Assembly (NCBI RefSeq): GCF_040869045.1
Contig: NC_090320.1
Coordinates: 240,312,978-240,376,977 of the forward strand
DNA from: Eurosta solidaginis
Taxonomy: Eukaryota; Arthropoda; Insecta; Diptera; Tephritidae
DNA: 64,000 nt
Direction: 5' to 3'
Shown piece after piece: positions 1 to 11,732 of the stretch; the stretch's first letter is position 1; each line of letters starts with the position of its first letter. Position numbers and translations under genes: made by a program. A model generated the notes under the pieces. That model was not told the DNA's origin. It ran no database searches and saw only the letters and a list, made by a program, of their open reading frames with translations.

Positions 1-3000
1 TTTCGTGAAAATACTGTAGTATGGAGTCTTACATTTGAGTTCAGTTAAAGAACCACAAGTTGTTAATTACATTTTTTTCAACTTAAGTAATAGCATTTAT
101 TGCTTTATAAAAAATTCCCTCTTTTCCTGAGTACGCTATGATTCTCGAGTTGAACCACTGTTTCGAGACAACTCTTGAAATTTTAGAAATATGGGACTCA
201 AGCCCAAATGCTTGTTGGGTATATTCGACGCCATTTCGAACGACCGCAAATAACTTAGAGTTTAACTAGAGTTTAACCCTGCCAGATCGGCCGCTTAAGT
301 TCAGTTTAAACTTCAGTTAAAGTAGACTGAAAAACTGCAGAATATGTTTAAGCGTAGTTTAACTAACAAACTTAGTTGAACTTGTACTGAAAAACCGGGC
401 CTAAGACTATAGCGTAAGTTGTAAAAACGCTCGGTAGAGTACTGAAACGATTTAAAACATTAACAGGTGAGGCTAGGTTATATCTAGTAGTTTCCAGGAA
501 GGGTGTTACGATAAACTGAGACGTAATGCATTGGCACCCATTGAACAGTGACCGTTGACCAGTCAGAACCGCATCCAGTGTGGATAAATAAACCATAGTG
601 AGTCAGACCGTCTTCCATCCATTTCCGACCAAAAGCAAAAAAAAAAGTAGCATCTGCCCAGCGACAACACGATCAGATTGCAGATGGCCAACGGAAATCC
701 GAATTCTCCACAGCCTGCTTCGGTCGATTTAATTGTACACATGGGGGATAAAGAATTCGCGTGACAGCTGCTTCCCTTCCCCTATCTAACTATAATGTCT
801 ACATTGTGTAGTATAGACTTAGAAAAGCGTTTACTAGATGGAAAGAATCGGTCAATGATCTAGCTCTAAAGTTGCAGACCTAGGAAGTTGTTTGCCCTCT
901 CCGATGTTTATCGAAGTCTGGGCCCACTTAGTATATACCAACTTTTCCAGGTCAACCGCTGGTGGAATGAGGTTGAGACGATATGTTCATAACCATCTTA
1001 AAAAAGTGTCACCATTGATAGGAAGGAATTGCGGCTCCTTAGCAGTTTTCACTGAGCCCTGTCAATCAACTCGAATGGAATTTGAAAGCGGATCAATTCA
1101 AATTCTGTATGGTTTAAAATCCTTGCAAAGGTTCAGGGTTTTGAGGAAATGGAATTTTAATTTTGCGTTTGCGGTCTTTATAACTTCTTATTTATTCCGA
1201 AGCCACCACTACCTTCTGAAACACATCAGTCACCCTGTAGCATGTACTACATCCGCTAAGCAAAAAAAAATAAATAAATACAGTCTGCATAAATGAGTAA
1301 AAAATTAACGCTTAAACATTTATCAAATGGTGTTAATTAATAGCCTTCAACTTAACTGCACGAAATGCACCGGTGGGCTGCATCATATACACATTACCCC
1401 ACTGTCATTGCGACGCGACTCGTACCAAAAGCGGCTATGCAATCAGCCACGCATTTCGAACGCGCCAGCGATCGTTCATTTCATTATAGCTGAGCGAGAA
1501 ATGATGATTTAGGTTTGAAAGTTGGTTTGCCCAACTGAGTGCGACGAACGGTGCACGAGTTAATGTTGTTGGAAGTTCGCATTATTGAATGTAGCACGCT
1601 CAAAGATTCGCCCAATGACGCGCCGCAGCAGCGCGAACGCATCAACGAACACAATGACGAAATAACGCGAAGATTCCATTCATACATTACAGTTCTGTAT
1701 TTATACGGGGTTTGGATGTATGTGTGTGCGTTTTTATAAAACACATTTCCTCGTGTTCATACCTCGGCACAAAAGGTGAGAATCTGTGCATAATTGCCTT
1801 TCACACATGGCACACATGTCTCCCCGCTGTTTCCAACCCCTACCAGTTCGAAATGCGACTGATGAATAGGCGACTTAAGCTATTGATGGCTTTCAGCTGA
1901 AAGATGCGCGCTCAGCTCTTAGTGTTGTTGATTTGTTGGGTTTTAGGTTTGGATTTTTTTGTTTGTTTGAACGTTAATTTTGCTGAGTGTGAACTTTCAC
2001 ACTTTGATGTTTAGAAAACAAAGCAGCACAGAGTACATCAAAAGCCAAGAAATGTTGAAAGGAGCCGTTATTTGACTTTTATTATAGTTAAACAAAACTT
2101 CATTAGTTAAGTAACGAATGTGGTTGGTCTTCAAACCTAAGCGTCGAACTTCTATACTCGATTAGCATTAGATACACTTTTTAAATAAGATGAATTTCCA
2201 TTTTGAGACTTTTCCAAGTGATTTTTGGTGTTGGTTGAAAGAAATACTATAGTAATATTTGTCAATTTTTCAAAAACTTGAAGGCTGCGGACATCGGTGA
2301 CTGTATAAAAACATATTTTTCTTAATGTTGATGCTTCCGATAGGGTGAGAGTTGAAACTATTTTGATTTGGAGACAAACCCGTTTTGGCATTGTGCCATC
2401 TTCAGTGTCCTTTTTTGTGCGTTTCATACATAAATAAGTACTTTTTGGACCGAGGCTAACATAGTCTTCACACACGAATGAGGAAGGGCTACGCACAAAA
2501 AGCCGAATGACCTCAGGCCTATCAGCCTTAGGAACATTTTCCACAAACCCTTAGTGAGACTACTGAAAGTGCACATGAGAAATAATCTGCCATTTCACTA
2601 CCTTCTCAGTTATTAGTACGCCTATTCTGAGCGAAAATCCATGAAGACATCTCTCTACGCTATCACAAAAAGTTTAGAGAAGAGTGTTGCTTTAAGAGTT
2701 CATTTTGGTCGTATTTCTGATAGAGTGAGTGTTTACCAACGTCTATCCGCGTGTTATGATCGACTTCTTACTGAAGTTGGCGCTACACGGCCACTTGTGA
2801 TATTCGTGAAGTAGCTTGTAATGAAGAGAAGGATCATTCAATCTACTATGTAGGACTGCCCTTTAACACGATAAGCACTTATGTGCACACAAATGGTATT
2901 CCCCTTCTTCATCATCAAGAAGACGCTACTAATGAAACTAAAAAGAACTGGATACTGCTCATACGCCGATGACACATGTATATAGCTATAACGGCAACCG

Positions 3001-4290
3001 TGAGGCATTCTCAAGCACAAACAAAAGCAGGAAGACTCTAACTGCTGTTCACCGCGGTCGGAAAACCCATCTCTTTCTAAGGCATCACGTTCTGGTGGTT
3101 GGTCTTCCCGAGAAACAGCATAGCCTGCAGGTTTACAAAAGTGCAGCGGTGAGCCACAATGCTTATGTCCGAGATACTTCCCTCAATACCCTAAAAGGCT
3201 CAGGAAGTTATGCTCAATCTTCTTCAGTAATAAATAAATAAACTGAATGCAGTCTTGCGCAGGTGCGATATTAAAATATTGGCAAGCCAATATTCTACTG
3301 ACTATTTCCGAAAAATTACGTCTTCTAGATTATGACTCCCCCGTCCTCTCTCTAGAAAACAATTCCCCCTTTAAAATATTAGGATGTCACAAAACGGCAC
3401 AATATATCTACTTTAGACTAAGACCACCACTCCACGGTTGTCCTCACGGATTTCTCCAAGCTTTATTTCAATGTAGTGGTATCTACTCATACGATTTTTC
3501 ACTTGCTCGTAAGTATAGCGCTGACGAAACATTGTAGCGTCCCCAGGCTGATGTAACACCCATAAACGAATTTAATCAAATCCTCTATTGCAGGAACACT
3601 CTTTCCAAGGTAGCATTAGACTGCAGACGGTCGCTAAATGAAATAAGTTCTCGGTGCATTGCAGCTGTGATATCGGAACTTTACTGTCGACGAACAAGCA
3701 AGGAAGACCACTGAAGTTGAAGAGCAGGACAAACCCCATTTAACGACCGCAAAGCGACGCAGAACGTATTATTTCTGTCGGAGTTGTAGGGACGAATGGA
3801 AAATATAAAGTGTACAAACAGAATGGCGCGCAATGGGCTAGCCGGTTTTAGTGTGCACCTCTATTTCCTGGGGGACAACCATTCTAACCGAACATAGGGT
3901 GATCTTCTACTCAGCCGTGAAGGTTTTTATAATGCGCATTAGATACTGCTTTCATCACTTGACATTGTTGGAAAAATGCCAGACCCATTGCTGTACTACA
4001 CTTCGAGCCATGGGCTATAAACTTAAGCATTACAACTAGCTGCGATTTTACCTGAGCAAAACCGATTATAGGGTTCTGCCTCGGTTTCTTGCCTTACCAC
4101 TCATATATCGTCGAGAGAAGAGTAGGAAGGGAGCTCATCTGGAGCAGGAGTCAAGTATAATAGGTTTCAACTGGATCCAAGCAAAATGGTAGCGCTACAA
4201 GGAAGTATTTTGTCAAGAGCTCGGGGTTAGCCGGAAATCTGTCTACGGTATCTGGGTGTATATGCAGATATTTTCTCTAGGGTTGATATC
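1..4290. other. No recognisable gene
   Basis: I see no gene I can support here. The reading frames are short and unrecognised. The longest is a 130-codon minus-strand frame at 2152-2544, which resembles no family I know and lacks convincing splice context. Between about 255 and 405 there are several copies of a TTAAGTTCAGTTTAAA-like motif in both orientations, ending near a GGGCC, which may be the remains of a short inverted-repeat element. Confidence 0.5.
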
Positions 4291-4296
4291 TCCCTT

Positions 4297-4487
4297 ACAG
4301 CCATTGGTGTGATGGTAGCGTGCTCCTAGGTTCAAGTCCCGTGCAAAGATTTAGGAATAAGTTTTTCTTTTTTTCAATTAGAAAACAGTTTTTTTTTAAT
4401 AGGGTCGTCCCTAGGCAGTGATTTGGCAAACACTCCGAGTGTATTTTAGCCATCAAAAGCTTCTCAGTGAAAACTCATCTGCCTCGC
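4297..4487 (+). mobile_element. tRNA-derived SINE, copy 1 (3' truncated)
   Basis: The 5' end has a tRNA-like head: TGGTGTGATGGTAGCGTG resembles an A box and GGTTCAAGTCC at about 4330 is a perfect pol III B box. The body (TTTTTCAATTAGAA, then GGGTCG, GGCAAACACTCCGAGTGTAT and TCAGTGAAAACTCATCTGCC) matches the elements at 21799 and 63432. This copy stops soon after the CATCTGCC block, so it lacks the 3' third that the 63.4-kb copy keeps. It is a pol III-transcribed, non-autonomous retroelement. The class is clear; I do not know the family name. Confidence 0.75.
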
Positions 4488-4859
4488 AAATATAGGTCCC
4501 TTGAGGGCAATAATCCAGAGTTCGAATAATATCTCGTCCAGTGTGACAAACCACAGCAGTAGAGAGAGACCACCCTTCTGGAATGTGCCCCTTCTTACAG
4601 CGCAGGTTACTGCCACCAAGTCCATGTAATTGTAATTGTATTATTATATTATCCAACACTGATTGCATGCTTTGCAGCCAGCAGACCATTCGATCACCTC
4701 AATTCTGGAACATCACCGAAGTAATGCCATCATGCCCATGTGACTTGCATGGAGAAAAGTCGTTGATTTCAGGAGTTGTCTTTACGCGATGAGAGGATAT
4801 CTTTTTGTCTCGTTTCAGGTCGTATATGCCCAAGGAGCGAGGTCTGCATTTGCTCAGAT

Positions 4860-5477
4860 AGCCAAACAGCGGACATGGCGTCAGCAGCTCGCGTCAAGCC
4901 GCAAACATAAACCTCATTGGGATTCCTGGTCACAGGAATATCGAGGGCAACGAGAAGGCAAGGGCAGTGGCACTGCTGGATGCTACAGAGGCGGTCGAAA
5001 TGCATTGTCCACTTACATCAATCAATAGAAACATACACAGAAGATTCAAGGAGTTAGCAGTCTCCAACTGGTACCCTTGGACATCTGCATTACGAAGCAA
5101 AACAACAGACAGTAAAAGAACAGAAAACCTACTAAACAGGCCAAGGAAAGAAATTTTTATAATCACTGCCACAATCACCTTCCACTGTCCGCTTGGCCTG
5201 CATGGGAGTCCCTTTAAACATCAGTTGCCGGAGCTGCGGCGAGGAGGGCAGCAAAAAAACAGTCGCACACTACCTGTGTGAATGTCCAGCTCCAGCGCAC
5301 ACTAGGTTGCTAACTATGGGAAGTTATATATTGCTAGAACTTAAGGAAGCAGCTAAATGCTCTGTAAAGGATATCAGCAGGTTCATAGTTCGAACGGAGT
5401 ACCGACTATCCAAACGATATCAGCAGCAATTGGTTCAAAATGGTGCCACCGTGCGCTACTTGGGCTCGGATCTTTGA
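4860..5477 (+). pseudogene. Non-LTR retrotransposon relic: RNase H end and C-terminal zinc knuckle
   Basis: At 4919 the plus strand reads GIPGHRNIEGNEKA, the usual RNase H signature (PGHxxIxGNExA) near the end of I/Jockey-group ORF2 proteins. Further on, HCPLGLH (about 5180-5200) is followed after a frame change by CRSCGEEG...AHYLCECPA at about 5230-5290. That is the C-x2-C...H-x4-C knuckle that closes such proteins, and a terminal segment ends at the TGA near 5476. At least one frameshift near 5205 and the loss of all upstream RT sequence make it a pseudogene. The clade is not resolved. Confidence 0.75.
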
Positions 5478-5479
5478 TA

Positions 5480-6905
5480 TCCGGGCAGCACAGCAACCAA
5501 CCAATCAAGCCCTGCGTTTTTTTCAAAAATATTTGATATAGAGCGTTTTCGGACCGGAAATGTTTCTCTCATGCGACACTTTACTTTGTCATACATTAGA
5601 ACAAAGCTCGCCAACCTCTCGCGACGCTCGGAAACCTAGTAAATCTCTCAAACTTATATGAAAAATTTGTTTGCTTGCGAGGTTTTCATGGTTACGAGGC
5701 ACTAGCGAATTTGAATGAGAATTTTTATTATGTCATGCTTGTAGAGGAAAAATCGTCTCACTTTAAGACCAGTCATTGCTAAGAACGCCCTGGAAACTTA
5801 CTGCGTTTCGACTAAAATTGAAAATGCATTCGCCTACGTGAACACATTTTACTCGTCAAAGAATGAAATAAAAAGAAATAAACTTAAAAAATGTCAAAAG
5901 AGTAAAGACAAGTGTTTGAGCTTAGCGGCTTAAGAAATGCAAATGAAAAAAAAAACAAATTTCCATAACATAAAAAACGATCAACATAAAACCTTAAAAA
6001 AATTATAAAAACTAAAGTATACTTGAAAATGTGTACGCGTAAATCCCACAGCAACAATTCAACATTTTTTTGAAAGACAGCGACACGTTGCATCATCAGA
6101 TTTGTGTCTCCGTTTTTATGTTGATTGCACTTTGGATTCAAAGCACCCCTTTTTCGTATATTTCCTTATTAAGTAAATTCAAATCCTTTTATTTTTTTAT
6201 ACCATTTTATTTTATTTTAATAGTGTGTGCATTATGTTTGCCATTTGTGTTCCTTTTCAATTTTTTTTTTTTTTTTTTTTGTTCTTCAGTTGTTTAGCTA
6301 GACATTGATTTAAATGCAACAACACTTCAAGTGACATTTTTCGGTGTTTATGTGTTGTTTGTTTGAATATCTTGTTGCTTTTTTACTTCATTATTATTTG
6401 GGTCTAACTTCATTTTGATATCGGTCTGTTGTTATTTTGTTAATAATGACTTTTTTATTTTTAGTATTTTGGGTTTTTTATTTTATCCAACTCATTTTAT
6501 TTAATTTGGTAGACATGTCTCGTCGTTCAATAGTTTTTTCTTTGTCATTGCCATTTACTACTTTGCATTTCTTCTTCAAATAAGTTTTTATTGCTTAGAA
6601 GGCATAAAATTATCGTAAGAACATTTATAGAATATTTTGGGTTTTCTATAATGAATTGGGATTTTTTTCAACTTTTTTATTTTGAGTTGTTTTCTTCATT
6701 GAACTGCCAACAATTATTATACTCGATATCTGCAAGAACGCTTTTGAACCTTTTCAAGTCTATTGTACAATTTAATTACGCTTGATCACTAGATATACAG
6801 TGATGGCCTTATAATTAGAATTAGTTGTTGGTACTTAAGGTCTTCAAAAATACTATATGTGTTCATAGTGCTATCGAAAGTTTTGAAAAATGATATCAAG
6901 AACCA
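5480..6905. other. AT-rich non-coding stretch
   Basis: No gene or repeat is recognised. The stretch is strongly A/T-rich with a long T run at about 6257-6281. Several short frames here are products of low complexity. Confidence 0.5.
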
Positions 6906-6908
6906 GGG

Positions 6909-7124
6909 GCCGAATCGTAACATACGATCCGTGATCGAATGCAATTTTCAAAATCACAATAACTCCAAAATGGTGTATCAGATTAATGAAATATGTGAAC
7001 TAGGGACAATGCGTACTCACTAGTTCCATAATATATTATTGTTTTTGTTTAATATTTGGATAGCCTAACTTTTATCGCTTGAGTAAAAACAGTTTTCGAT
7101 CCGTGATTGTATGTTACGATTCCA
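6909..7124. repeat. Short inverted-repeat (MITE-like) element
   Basis: GAATCGTAACATAC at about 6910 is matched by its exact complement GTATGTTACGATTC near 7110-7123. The similarity continues imperfectly inward on both sides (ATCCGTGATCGAA against TTTTCGATCCGTGAT). The interval is about 215 bp and non-coding. The ends and a target duplication are not secure. Confidence 0.45.
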
Positions 7125-7153
7125 TAGCAGGAAAATAAAAATACTCGATGTTT

Positions 7154-8010
7154 CTACACTTTTTCCAGTTTAAGTTCGGAAATTTTCAATTCTAGTTTAG
7201 AAAATTGCAATTCAAGTTCAGAAAATTACAACTAAAGTTCAGAATTTCCAATTTAAGTTCAGAAATTCCAATTCAAGTTCAGAGTTTCCAACTTTAATTA
7301 AGAACATTACAATTCAAGTTCAGAATATTACAATTCAAGTTCAGAAAATTACAATTCAAGTTCAGAAATCTCATTTCAAGTTCAGAGAATTACAATTGAA
7401 GTTCAGAAAATTACAGTTCAAATTCAAAAATTTATAAGAAGGGTGTTATTTCTCAAAAGTTATTCGAATTCATGCTACATAATGTAAAACATATATTTTA
7501 CTTGCGGAAGTGTTGATGCATCGTTGACAACGTTGCCTAAATGTTGGATTGGGTGTACTCTACCCCAAGTTTCCTTTAAAGAGTGTACATCCCGAGCCCA
7601 CATAGAAATCAAACGGAGGATAACTCTTTCAAACAAGTGCATGAAGACGCTCCGTCCAAGAAAGTATTTCAGTCGAAACCGCGGTTTGGGTGCAGTGTGA
7701 GGGAGATACCTCCACAGAGTTGCGAGAGCTAGGTGTAGGAAGATTTGACCACCCATCGTGCTCCCAAACGCCGACAGTTACCACGAAACAGGGAAAACTG
7801 GCGTGATTTGTTACGAAATGCCCAAAATCGCGTAGGCCGTTAAGCGCCAATTCATGATGAATGATGATGACGGATAATTTTCTTAACCTGAGTTGGAAAT
7901 TCTGAACTTGAGTTGTAAATTTCTGAACTCGAATTGTAAATTTCTGAATTTAAATTTGAAATTCTGAACTTGAATTGTAATTTTCTGAACTTAAACTGGA
8001 AAAGGTGTAG
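7154..8010. mobile_element. Foldback-like element with subrepeat arms
   Basis: The ends are inverted copies: CTACACTTTTTCCAGTTTAA at 7154 and its complement ending in GGAAAAGGTGTAG at 8010, with one difference in the outer bases. Inward of each end lie tandem ~22-24-bp subrepeats of AATTCAAGTTCAGAAAATTAC (7160-7440, about 12 units) and the complementary set (about 7876-8000, about 5 units). Long terminal repeats built of short tandem units are the hallmark of foldback-type elements. The central part holds an unrelated retrotransposon 3' end (7739-7843). I could not find a clear target duplication. Confidence 0.6.
7739..7843 (+). pseudogene. Non-LTR retrotransposon ORF2 C-terminal tail
   Basis: The plus strand reads RNRENWRDLLRNAQNRVGR and then a TAA at 7841-7843. 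A tail of the form D/R-R-x-x-W-R-x-L-x-x-x-A-x-x-x-x-G is what many insect non-LTR ORF2 proteins (RTE-like and relatives) end with. The frame is closed upstream by a stop at 7736-7738, so only a tail remains, and the sequence back to about 7550 is probably more of the same decayed gene. It sits between the two arms of the foldback-like element. Confidence 0.5.
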
Positions 8011-9711
8011 TACTTACCCAGTATCTTACATTGATATGATCTCTGTGGCCTTAATGTGGGAGCGCAGGACACGAATATAATAAATGCATCTCTCATCACT
8101 GACGAGGCCTAATTCATAAGCATACTAGTCCACAATCTCACATGTTCTCTTCTTCTCGCAATTATTACCACTTATTTTCCTGTCACCTGTGGATTGCGCA
8201 ATCTGCATTCAATTCAATCGAGATAAGTACATGTTGATGGATGGTTCTAATCAAATATGCATACCCCATTGTGAAAATCATTCGAAAGTAGTGGGGCACC
8301 GAAAACGGGTTTGTCTAAAACCCAAAAGAATCCCAGTAAAATTCCAACTCGTTTCTTGGTGAAATCAGATGAAATTCTATATGCGAAGTCCATTCTGATA
8401 ATCGATGCACTTATTTACCACTGCAAACAAATTTATTTGTATAGTTTGCCACCGACCCAACATTTTCTAGGTTGGAGAGTTGCTTGTATGAGATTTAAGG
8501 CAGGAAACTAAACCGGCCACCCATTCACTTAAAACCATTATCCACAAATCAGAGCTGGATCAGAAGACTTAAGTCTTGCGAGTAGTAGTGCTATTGCAAA
8601 ACCAATTTGAATAGCATTTTCTTTTCAGCTGAGGGCTGGGTAGCATTTCCGTTTTAGTATATGGCCCATACACTGGTATGATACCTAGTTTAAATTATGT
8701 GTTTCATAACGTAGGCGACTCGAATAATATATTTTACGTATAGTTAACATTACATGGGGATTACATTTCCATAAAAGATATTTTCAACCTATCCGCCGAC
8801 TCAAACAATTTTTTCTTTCCACTTATATAATTTTAGATGAAATCAGGCCTATGTGACACCTGCAAAAATTCTGGTGATAAATCAATCGCTGGCATGTTTT
8901 ACTATTTAAAATCATATCTTGCACAATTTAACGTCTTTCGCGACCGTAGTGATACTGAAGTTCATAAAAACATGTTTTTTTTTTCTTTTTATGACCATAC
9001 AGGCACTTAGAAGAACACAAACAGTCATTTCTTGTTGAAAAAAATCCTTTATTTTGGTCTAAAATAAATTCTCAGCACAGAGGTAAAAAATACCCTAGAG
9101 ATCATGATTTAAAAAAGAATGTATAACTTCATTGCTTAAAATGCTTAATAAATCATGTGCAGCATTTAACAATTTCATGCAACTATTTCAGTGATCACAG
9201 CTGTATGCATACAAACCCAACAAAAAAAGCGATTAAACATTGTGAAATGAGCTCGAAGACAACGCTGCTTGCTCCTTTAGCTTACTTTATTACAATTAGT
9301 ACTATAATAATTGCATTATTAGAAGTGCTTTGTTTTACACTAAACAAAATGCGACCCAACTGCTCTGTATAGCCCAAAAAAACTTGGAAGCACTGATTTT
9401 ATAAACACCTAACGACCGATCGTTAAAAAGATCAAAAAATTCTTCAAAGCTACCTTCAGAATACGTCGAAGTGATCGTTTAGAACTGTTTCGGTGCATAC
9501 AAATTTAATTTGAGGTTTTTATTTCGTAAATCATATACGTTTTAATTCAGATTGATGGAATTGAATTTTACTATGGATACGAAGCGGTAAGTTTTTGTTA
9601 AATTTCTAGTAGTAGAAATGTATTTTTTGCACATAATTTATAAATTCATAACCCGCCTAAATAACCAGTGAAGCAAAGTTTGATGTTTTATAAATTTTTT
9701 TTAAACAAAAT
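8011..9711. other. No recognisable gene
   Basis: This is anonymous AT-rich sequence. A weak candidate for a short upstream piggyBac exon (ATG at 9555, donor GTAAG at 9587) was considered and not adopted because the splice phase does not fit the downstream frame. Confidence 0.45.
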
Positions 9712-11690
9712 TATTTATTTATTTTTTTATTTATTTATTTATTTGAGTCTTTAAATTTACAAATTTTTACAGACTAGCATAATATTAAGAGTAGAAAGAT
9801 CTTAAATGACTAATTAGGGTTACATACGAAGAAGTGCAGTCAACACCTGAAGAACTGAAAAACAAATTGAGATCCGCACAAGCCCTCGCAAAAGGCGCGT
9901 TTACCGCATAGTTGGTCCTTGCAAAACTAATTTTAAAGGTCTCAAAGTGCCGCAAGTTTCTGCAGGGAACATTGAACTGAATTTTTTCCAGGAGCGATGG
10001 ACAATCAACAGCTCCAGAAATTAAGCCAATGATAAACGAGCACGATAAGATGGTTCGTCTATTTACAAGCGTACTCAGTTCAATTAAAAGACATCTCGAT
10101 TCATATGACGGCAAAGGATCAGAAAAATTCAAAGAACGGAGAGCAAAACGTAAAAAAACTTTTTGAACTCTCTCGATACGGTTAGAGGGACTAGTATGGT
10201 ATGGTCTCCAAATTATAGCAGCATACTCCAGTCTCGATCTGACAAAAGAACAATAAAGAGACTTGAGGGTGTGAGGGTTGGTGAAAGCTGAACAATTTCT
10301 ACGAATGAACGCTAGCATGGCATAAGACCGAGTAATAACGTAGTTAACTTGGTTAGCGAAACCAAATTTCGCGTCAAAAAATACACCCAGGTCTTTAATT
10401 TCCTCAACGGATTCCAGGGCACAGCCCGCAATACTATATGAAGTCCGTAGAACATTAGCCGATTTAGAAAAAGTCACGTGAAAACACTTTTTGATGTTAA
10501 GAGTAAGGCGATTTAAACAACACCAGTTTTCAACATTGAGGATGTCCGATTGCAGCCTTTCAGAGTCACGAGAACTCGTTATGGTGGCGAAAATTTTCAA
10601 ATCGTCTGCATACAACAAGTATTCCGCAAAAGCGAAGCATGAGCCGATATCATTTATAAATAATATAAAAAATAGAGGCCCTAGAATACTTCCTTGAGGG
10701 ACCCCAGAGGAAGCAATGAAGGGCTGGGACGTGGCGTTGTCTATTTCAACAACGCATTGTCTATTTGAAAGATACGACGCAATCCACTTCAAAAATGTGG
10801 AATGAAAACCCAAAGCCATAAGCTTAGCCAAGAGTATCTGGTGCGAAACCTTGTCGAAAGCCTTTGAAAAGTCAGTGTATATTGTATCAACTTGCAATCT
10901 ATTACGAAAAGCGGAAAAGCAGTATTCAGAAAAAATAGATAAGTTAGAAACAGTGGACCGTTTTGAAACAAATCCGTGCTGATTATTCGAAATTAGGCCC
11001 TTAACTGCAAAGTATAATTTATCATTTACTATAATCTCAAAAAGTTTGGAAACACATGAGAGCTTCGAAATAGGTCTGTAATTACGAACATCATTTTTGT
11101 TACCACTCTTGAATATCGGAGAAATTGAAGTTAGCTTCCAGTCATCCACAAATGTCCCAGTGGCCAGAGAGTTGTTGAAGATAATTGAAAGAGGATCAGC
11201 CAAACACAAGCAGTTTTTCAACAATATGACAGAAAGACCATCTGAGTCCGTCTTAGTAGACAGCTTAAGCTTCCCAATACCATTAACCACATCCGTAACG
11301 GAAACACGCAAAGATCCAAAATTGAGCGCTGAGTTGCTCATGGAAGGCAAACTCGAGTGGACGCGAGTGTCTGGTTCGAAATTAGAACAAAAAAAATTGG
11401 CAAATAGATTCGCATCATCAACTGCATTGATTGCAGATTTGTCATTGAAAAACACATTACTAGGGACAGATGAGCAGGCCTTCTTGATCGCTAAAAAGAT
11501 CGGTAGTAATATGGGGATGTATTTGTACTTCAAGGCACAGTAAATCATTGATGAATTGGAGAAATTAGATGATGATAGTCCATTTCCAAGAAATGTAACC
11601 ATCTTTCCACGGGACAACGCCAATACTGAACTTACCGGTAAAGATTCCGGTGATGAGAAGCTAGTAACATTGAACAATCTTCCAGGTTTG
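9712..11690 (-). mobile_element. 5'-truncated non-LTR retrotransposon with A/T-rich 3' tail
   Basis: The element is read right to left. Its 3' end, just past the RT stop codon at 9785, carries a simple-sequence tail, seen on the plus strand as (TTTA)n at about 9712-9752. The 5' end is lost: no endonuclease or ORF1 is present, and similarity stops near 11690, just before the piggyBac remnant begins. 5' truncation plus a 3' microsatellite tail is the usual product of target-primed reverse transcription. A target duplication could not be established. Confidence 0.75.
9785..11677 (-). CDS. Reverse transcriptase of a non-LTR retrotransposon (Jockey/CR1 group), 630 codons
   Basis: This is an open 630-aa frame that would copy element RNA into the target site by target-primed reverse transcription. 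The RT domain spans roughly residues 175-440. It has SPIFKSGNKNDVRNYRPIS at 185-204, catalytic motif A YTDFSKAFDKVSH with D269, motif B SGVPQGSILGPLFF around 324-337 and motif C YADD at 356-359, with the metal-binding pair D358/D359. The C-terminal thumb region reads LYCSFVRSRLEYAAIIW at 474-490, typical of Jockey/CR1-type proteins. The N-terminal endonuclease domain is missing, so the first methionine is simply the first ATG in the surviving frame. No internal stop interrupts the RT, which suggests a fairly recent insertion. The exact clade is uncertain. Confidence 0.85.
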   Translation of the reverse strand: MFNVTSFSSPESLPVSSVLALSRGKMVTFLGNGLSSSNFSNSSMIYCALKYKYIPILLPIFLAIKKACSSVPSNVFFNDKSAINAVDDANLFANFFCSNFEPDTRVHSSLPSMSNSALNFGSLRVSVTDVVNGIGKLKLSTKTDSDGLSVILLKNCLCLADPLSIIFNNSLATGTFVDDWKLTSISPIFKSGNKNDVRNYRPISKLSCVSKLFEIIVNDKLYFAVKGLISNNQHGFVSKRSTVSNLSIFSEYCFSAFRNRLQVDTIYTDFSKAFDKVSHQILLAKLMALGFHSTFLKWIASYLSNRQCVVEIDNATSQPFIASSGVPQGSILGPLFFILFINDIGSCFAFAEYLLYADDLKIFATITSSRDSERLQSDILNVENWCCLNRLTLNIKKCFHVTFSKSANVLRTSYSIAGCALESVEEIKDLGVFFDAKFGFANQVNYVITRSYAMLAFIRRNCSAFTNPHTLKSLYCSFVRSRLEYAAIIWRPYHTSPSNRIERVQKVFLRFALRSLNFSDPLPSYESRCLLIELSTLVNRRTILSCSFIIGLISGAVDCPSLLEKIQFNVPCRNLRHFETFKISFARTNYAVNAPFARACADLNLFFSSSGVDCTSSYVTLISHLRSFYS

Positions 11691-11732
11691 ATATAGATCT
11701 TATATAAATGTTTGAGCTTTTATTGTGTAAAA

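Noticed and set aside
2152..2544. 130-codon minus-strand frame
   Set aside because: No recognisable family, no start context or splice signals, composition like the surroundings.
4453..4689. 78-codon minus-strand frame
   Set aside because: Its C-terminal half is antisense to the SINE body.
9555..9586. Possible short 5' piggyBac exon (MELNFTMDTKR) with donor GTAAG, spliced over the retrotransposon to 11775
   Set aside because: The splice phase does not match: joining gives a frame that stops within about 12 codons. Attractive but unsupported.
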